From: Coriolopsis trogii
Taxonomy: Eukaryota > Basidiomycota > Agaricomycetes > Polyporales > Polyporaceae
Reading direction: 5' to 3'
DNA length: 64,000 nt
Assembly (NCBI GenBank): GCA_020543525.1
Contig: JAHYIO010000004.1
Span: 558,001-622,000 of the forward strand
Position numbers and translations under genes: made by a program
The notes under the pieces: generated by a model
What the model was told of the DNA's origin: nothing
Seen by the model: only the letters and a program-made list of their open reading frames with translations
Database searches by the model: none
Part shown: piece after piece, positions 60,110-64,000 of the stretch
How positions within the stretch are numbered: the first letter of the stretch is position 1
How the letters are laid out: every line of letters starts with the position of its first letter

Positions 60110-60241
60110 GTAAGTCGTTTCCTACCCCGAGGAAGGGACTCCGGTCCTGGCGCATACCTCTCCGTGGTCCTCGGGACGAGTACTCGCCTGCGCACCGCCT
60201 CACCTTTGGTGACGGCGCGCAGACGGGGAAACCAAATGCGC
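60110..60241 (+). ncRNA. Conserved 130-nt structured element, copy 3
   Basis: Opens GGTAAGTCGTTTCCTACC after GACGGCAA. Stems as in the other copies, with the third hairpin longest: CTGCGC/GCGCAG, GCC/GGC and TCACC/GGTGA; the lower part is CTCG with CGGG (one G-U). A frame open through it ends at TAG 60317-60319; against copy 2 three of five early differences in that frame are silent, so coding is not excluded. Confidence 0.45.
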
Positions 60242-60319
60242 TTTTCTCTTCTTGTTCTATGTCTTAGGATGTACCAGGTCTTCTCATGTACTAATATGCA
60301 AGTGCAAGGCGTCGAATAG

Positions 60320-60643
60320 AACTGACTTGCAGGATCCGTCCGACGTTACCTACGCCCGATGGGCACATGCTGTGCAAACTTAGTGTTTACATCACCAACA
60401 GATCAGGTACATACTCACCTAGGATAGGCAACCGAATCGTCCGACAGCAGAATTATGGACACGTTGCAGGCGAGGCAATCGAAAATGCACACCCTTGCAC
60501 GGGAGTACTGCAACAACCAAGACAGCATCGTCTATTGAATACCTTTACAATACTTTGAGTTCAGCTTTTCTTCTACGCTCGCAACGTTTTGATAGACCAC
60601 TCCCGAACGAGGGGCGGCACCACAAGGGCAGCGAGACCAAACT
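60320..60643. other. Intergenic region before adenylosuccinate lyase
   Basis: 324 bp between unit 3 and the lyase stop codon. Nothing recognised. Confidence 0.45.
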
Positions 60644-62605
60644 TCAGACGTTCAGCTCGGCCTTGCCCGCCTTTCCAAGCGCGACCTGCAGCTCCTGGTC
60701 GGCCAGGGCAGGCTCCACCCAATCCTTGAGGAACTTGTCGACCTGCTGGGGTGCGCGCCCGATGAAGCTCTGAGGATCCAACAGAACGTCGAGCTGGCCC
60801 TTGATGGGGTCGAAGTACGGGTCGTTCTTCACGCGTTCGATCAGGTCGTTCTCTAGCCCGAGTTGCTTGACCTGGTGCCCAGCTTCATGCGAGAGTACCT
60901 GATGAACAGGAAGTCAGCCCGAGGAACCTCAAGCGCGAGGAGTCTTTGGGGATACAAGTGACGTACCCTGATCTTCTCGTGGGCCTCTTGCCTGTCACCA
61001 CCAGCCTTCACGATCGCCATGATGATGTTCTCCGTGGCCATGAAAGGAAGCTCCTGAGCGATCCGTCGCGCGATCACCTTTGGATAGACCACGAGCCCCT
61101 CTGAGACGTTTTGCAACGTCGTCAGGATGATGTCCGCTGTGAGGAACGCCTCGGGCAGCGTGATGCGGCGATTCGCGCTGTCGTCGAGCGTGCGCTCGAA
61201 CCATTGCACGCTAGCGGTGTTGAGGGCATTCTGTTGGAGCACCATGAGGTGACGAGAAAGACTGCAGATGCGCTCGGACCGCATGGGGTTGCGCTTGTAG
61301 GCCATCGCGGAGGAGCCTATTTGGGTGGATTCGAAAGGCTCTTCCACTTCCTATATTGAGGGCGTGAGCCCTAGTATACTATCACGCATGAAAAACAGCA
61401 AACCTTGAGGTTCGCGAGGAGGCGCAGGTCAGTCGCGAGCTTGTGTGCAGTCGCACCAAAACTGGCAAGAGGCGCGAGTACATCGATGTCGATTTTGCGG
61501 GAGTAGGTCTGAGACGTGACAGGGTAGGCATAGCCAAAGCCAGAAAGCTCAGTGACGCGGCGGTCAAGCTCTTCAACCTGTGAGATCGCTGAGTACCAGA
61601 TGGCAGAGTGATTGTAGCAGTCTGCCCACCTTGTCATGGTCACCATCGAAGAGCGCCAAGAAGCTAGCTTGAGTGCCTGTAGTACCTTTCACGCCACGGA
61701 AGCCGAGGTCATCCCTTGCGCGCTTGATGTTGCGTAGGTCCCATAACAGCTCCTGGTAAGAAGGCAATCACCATTAGCACGACATGACGGTATCAGAAAC
61801 AAGACATCAACCTGCAGCCAGAGCGTTGTGCGCTTCCCAACAGTGGTCAATTGTGCTGGTTGGAAATGTGTGAATCCTAGAGTCGGGAGATCTCGGTACT
61901 GTTTTGCGAAGGTGGCAAAGCGTTCGATGACCACCGCGAGCTTTTGGTGGAGAATGGTGAGGGCTTCGCGGATGAAGATCAAGTCCGCATTGCTATATGC
62001 ATAGTCAGACTGTCGAAGACTAGGAGGAGGTCGTAAAGTACGCACTCAGTAACATAGCAAGACGTTGCTCCTAAGCTGCATCCGCAAATATGAGGGATGA
62101 AATATGTATACGACAACTGGAGGAGCGCACTGGATAATGCCGGCTGCGGCAGGGGCGACTTGCCCGAAGGTATGGACATGGGCCATGACATCATGACGTC
62201 TCTTCTTCTCTTCTGCAGCGGCGATATCAAACTGCTTAACATCCAGATGCTGTTCGACGGAGTCGACAGCCTAATGAAGCGAACGCGCATGCATTGGGGA
62301 GCTGGACGTACGAGGTTGCTCTTCATCTGCTCGATGGCCTCATCAGAGATGGGCAGACCCAGTTCTTTCTCTGCAATCGCGAGGTTCAACCACAGCTTCC
62401 TCCACGTGTGGAACCGGTTCTATGAACACGCGTGAATGTTAGGAGACTGAACGGGCACGCGGAGATCGTACAGCAGGAGAAAAGAGATGGGCCATCTCTT
62501 TGCTCGCGTAACGGCTGGGTCGACATTAGGATGTCGCATCGCACACAGATGAACTCTGAACAGGAACCTTGAAAGCGGCGTCTGGTACGTGTCATAGGCT
62601 TCCAT
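60644..62605 (-). CDS. ADE13: Adenylosuccinate lyase
   Basis: Purine-synthesis enzyme that releases fumarate from SAICAR and from adenylosuccinate. The ATG at 62605 ([12 protein letters not shown]) matches the family start; an upstream in-frame ATG at 62653 is less likely. Exons then give [55 protein letters not shown] (catalytic-region His), [14 protein letters not shown] helices, [20 protein letters not shown] (second conserved His), [19 protein letters not shown] and [17 protein letters not shown]. The fumarase/lyase signature is [19 protein letters not shown] with the mobile-loop serine. It ends [14 protein letters not shown] at 60644-60646. Length of about 480 residues and all blocks fit; about seven introns. 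Confidence 0.95.
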
Positions 62606-63222
62606 CGCGGCAGAGAAGGTGAGGACAGGAAGACTGCGGGTGGTGGAGGTCAAGATGAAAACTCCGGAATTATCTAGCCGATCGGTCGCCTAAAGCGCCC
62701 CTGAGATGTGACGCTCGTCACACTTCGTCAGGCAAAGTCCATGAGCGGGCATTGGCAAATATGATCAGTTCTTCAGCCTTCTTGAGAATGAAAACGAGTC
62801 ACAGCGAAGACGTGCCACTTGAAGCCTTAGATTTGAGGACCTCGAGGCTATGATTCGCAAAATGGCAGTTCATCATGGTAGGTTCATTCCCTCAGCGACT
62901 TGATTCTTCCTGCAGACCCTTCGACATTTTGTGCTCGGAACAAGATAGCATTGAGTATGGTAGCAATATGTACCGGCATCTCTTGAAACAGACGCATACA
63001 TACTGAGCCTTTTCACGGGCCCAGATAAGTTACGGGCGCTTGTACGAGTGACTAACGAACCATATATGGCAATGACGTTGATAGAGTGTGACCCAAGAGT
63101 CACATACGTGACGCGGCTGGTGGGAACGCCAGAATCGGAGATGAATCGGGCGCCACACTGGTTGACTTCTGACCAACAACTCGAACTTGTCCTCGTCCCA
63201 GCCTCCTCCTTCGCCCCGCGCC
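62606..63222. promoter_or_regulatory. Divergent region, ADE13 / E2 gene
   Basis: 617 bp between opposite start codons. A minus-strand ORF extending here from the right (63030-63746) is a shadow of the E2 gene. Specific elements not identified. Confidence 0.4.
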
Positions 63223-64000
63223 ATGGTATGTTCGCATACTTTGTCAATGTTCGCAGCATGTTGTCGGACTGACTCCTCACTCAGTCTGTTCCTCCCCAAG
63301 TTCTCCGCCGTCTCATGCGTGAGCTCACCGAGCTTCGGTCGAATCCTCCGGACGGCATTCGCGTTGTGGTGAACGAAGACAATATGCTCGACGTGACAGG
63401 CATAGTCGAAGGCCCAGGTGCGCATCCTGCGAGTACTTTGGATACTTTTGACACGCTGTTGACGCGTCTCATTGCAGAGGGCACGCCCTATGCGGGTGGC
63501 TACTTTAGGGTTAGGTTCAACTTCACACCAGAGTTCCCTGCAGCACCACCAAAATGTATGTATGAACTTCGGTTGCATTGACTCAAACTGCATCGTACTC
63601 ATTCTGACCTTAGGCTGGTTCGCCACCAAGATATTCCACCCCAATGTCTCGACCGCAGGGGATATCTGCGTCAACACGCTCAAGAAGGACTGGAAGTCAT
63701 CGTATGGGATTGGCCATATTTTGGTCACGGTGAAGTGTCTGCTCATCTATCCCAATGCCGAGTCTGCACTGGACGAGGAGGCTGGGAAGCTGTTGTTGGA
63801 GGACTACAATAGCTATTGCGAGCGCGCTAAGCTCCTAACCAGCATACATGCAACGCCGAAGGTGCGTGACAGATTTGTCAGCTTCATTGCCCCTATTAAC
63901 CTACTCAACAATCAGGTACGGCCTGTCGAGTTCAACACGCCTTCCAAGTCGGAACCTACGTCCGAACCATCTACATCCGCATCTGCCCCTACTTCTACAC
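63223..64000 (+). CDS. Ubiquitin-conjugating enzyme E2, UBE2S-like, 3' partial
   Basis: E2 that in animals (UBE2S) extends Lys11 ubiquitin chains with the anaphase-promoting complex. The start is an ATG at 63223 followed directly by a GTATGT donor; the intron ends at 63284 and exon 2 opens [20 protein letters not shown]. Then [13 protein letters not shown] and [49 protein letters not shown] (active-site Cys) and [20 protein letters not shown] with [20 protein letters not shown], all close to the UBE2S pattern. After the core, [19 protein letters not shown] begins a Pro/Ser/Thr-rich tail that runs off the window. UBE2S uses its C-terminal tail to bind the APC; here it cannot be judged. Confidence 0.88.

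Noticed and set aside
54028..60241. Minus-strand peptide RGPRRGMRQDRSP shared by the three conserved elements
   Set aside because: Any frame of three near-identical sequences looks conserved. No minus-strand gene structure connects to it, while plus-strand splice signals and TATA boxes agree.

Overview
The window is a 64-kb piece of nuclear genome from a filamentous basidiomycete, most likely a wood- or litter-inhabiting agaricomycete. The evidence is gene style and content: nearly every gene is cut by 50-70 nt GT-AG introns with CTNAC/CTGAC branch sites, and there are a fungal SRPK-like kinase, a GH43+CBM35 secreted glycosidase, HET-domain proteins and a Tad1-like LINE tail. No species call is possible from sequence alone.

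Layout. 1-6.3 kb: an LCL3-type membrane nuclease (5' end outside the window) and an SNF2 helicase with a RING finger. 7.2-10.4 kb: a HET-domain gene (HET-1). 11.6-27.7 kb: three aldo-keto reductase paralogs (one on +, two in tandem on -) that enclose an SRPK-like kinase, the GH43 enzyme and the mitochondrial RNA polymerase. 28.9-40.7 kb is gene-dense housekeeping DNA: ATPase inhibitor IF1 and ATP synthase subunit h, divergent and only 221 bp apart, then uroporphyrinogen-III synthase, a mitochondrial tricarboxylate carrier, a PalI/SUR7 membrane protein, histone H2A.Z, a CsbD-like gene whose first intron carries a hAT-type MITE, and an NAD(P)H-dependent MDR oxidoreductase. 41-52 kb is accessory: HET-2 (one-base frameshift, N-terminal membrane anchor), a 5'-truncated LINE, HET-3, a TIR element and a duplicated small gene, one copy intact and one decayed. 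60.6-64 kb returns to housekeeping: adenylosuccinate lyase and a UBE2S-like E2 that runs off the end.

The most unusual part is 53.2-60.3 kb. Three tandem same-strand units end in the same conserved ~130-nt element, which can fold into a multi-stem RNA with compensatory changes between copies. Units 2 and 3 have a TATA box and a tandem array of exon-intron modules whose exons are only about 10-60 nt, including an 11-nt micro-exon repeated seven times. Unit 1 instead has 15 copies of a consensus 5' splice site in about 400 bp. I see no start codon in the first exons of units 2 and 3, so I favour spliced non-coding transcripts, though a decayed micro-exon protein family is possible. A foldback MITE and a 1.6-kb hAT element sit between the units.

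Functionally, several genes serve mitochondria (RNA polymerase, IF1, subunit h, citrate carrier, probably LCL3). The HET paralogs with their duplications, frameshift and transposon insertions look like a fast-evolving self-recognition region. Exon joins are my reading of splice signals and were not tested against RNA.
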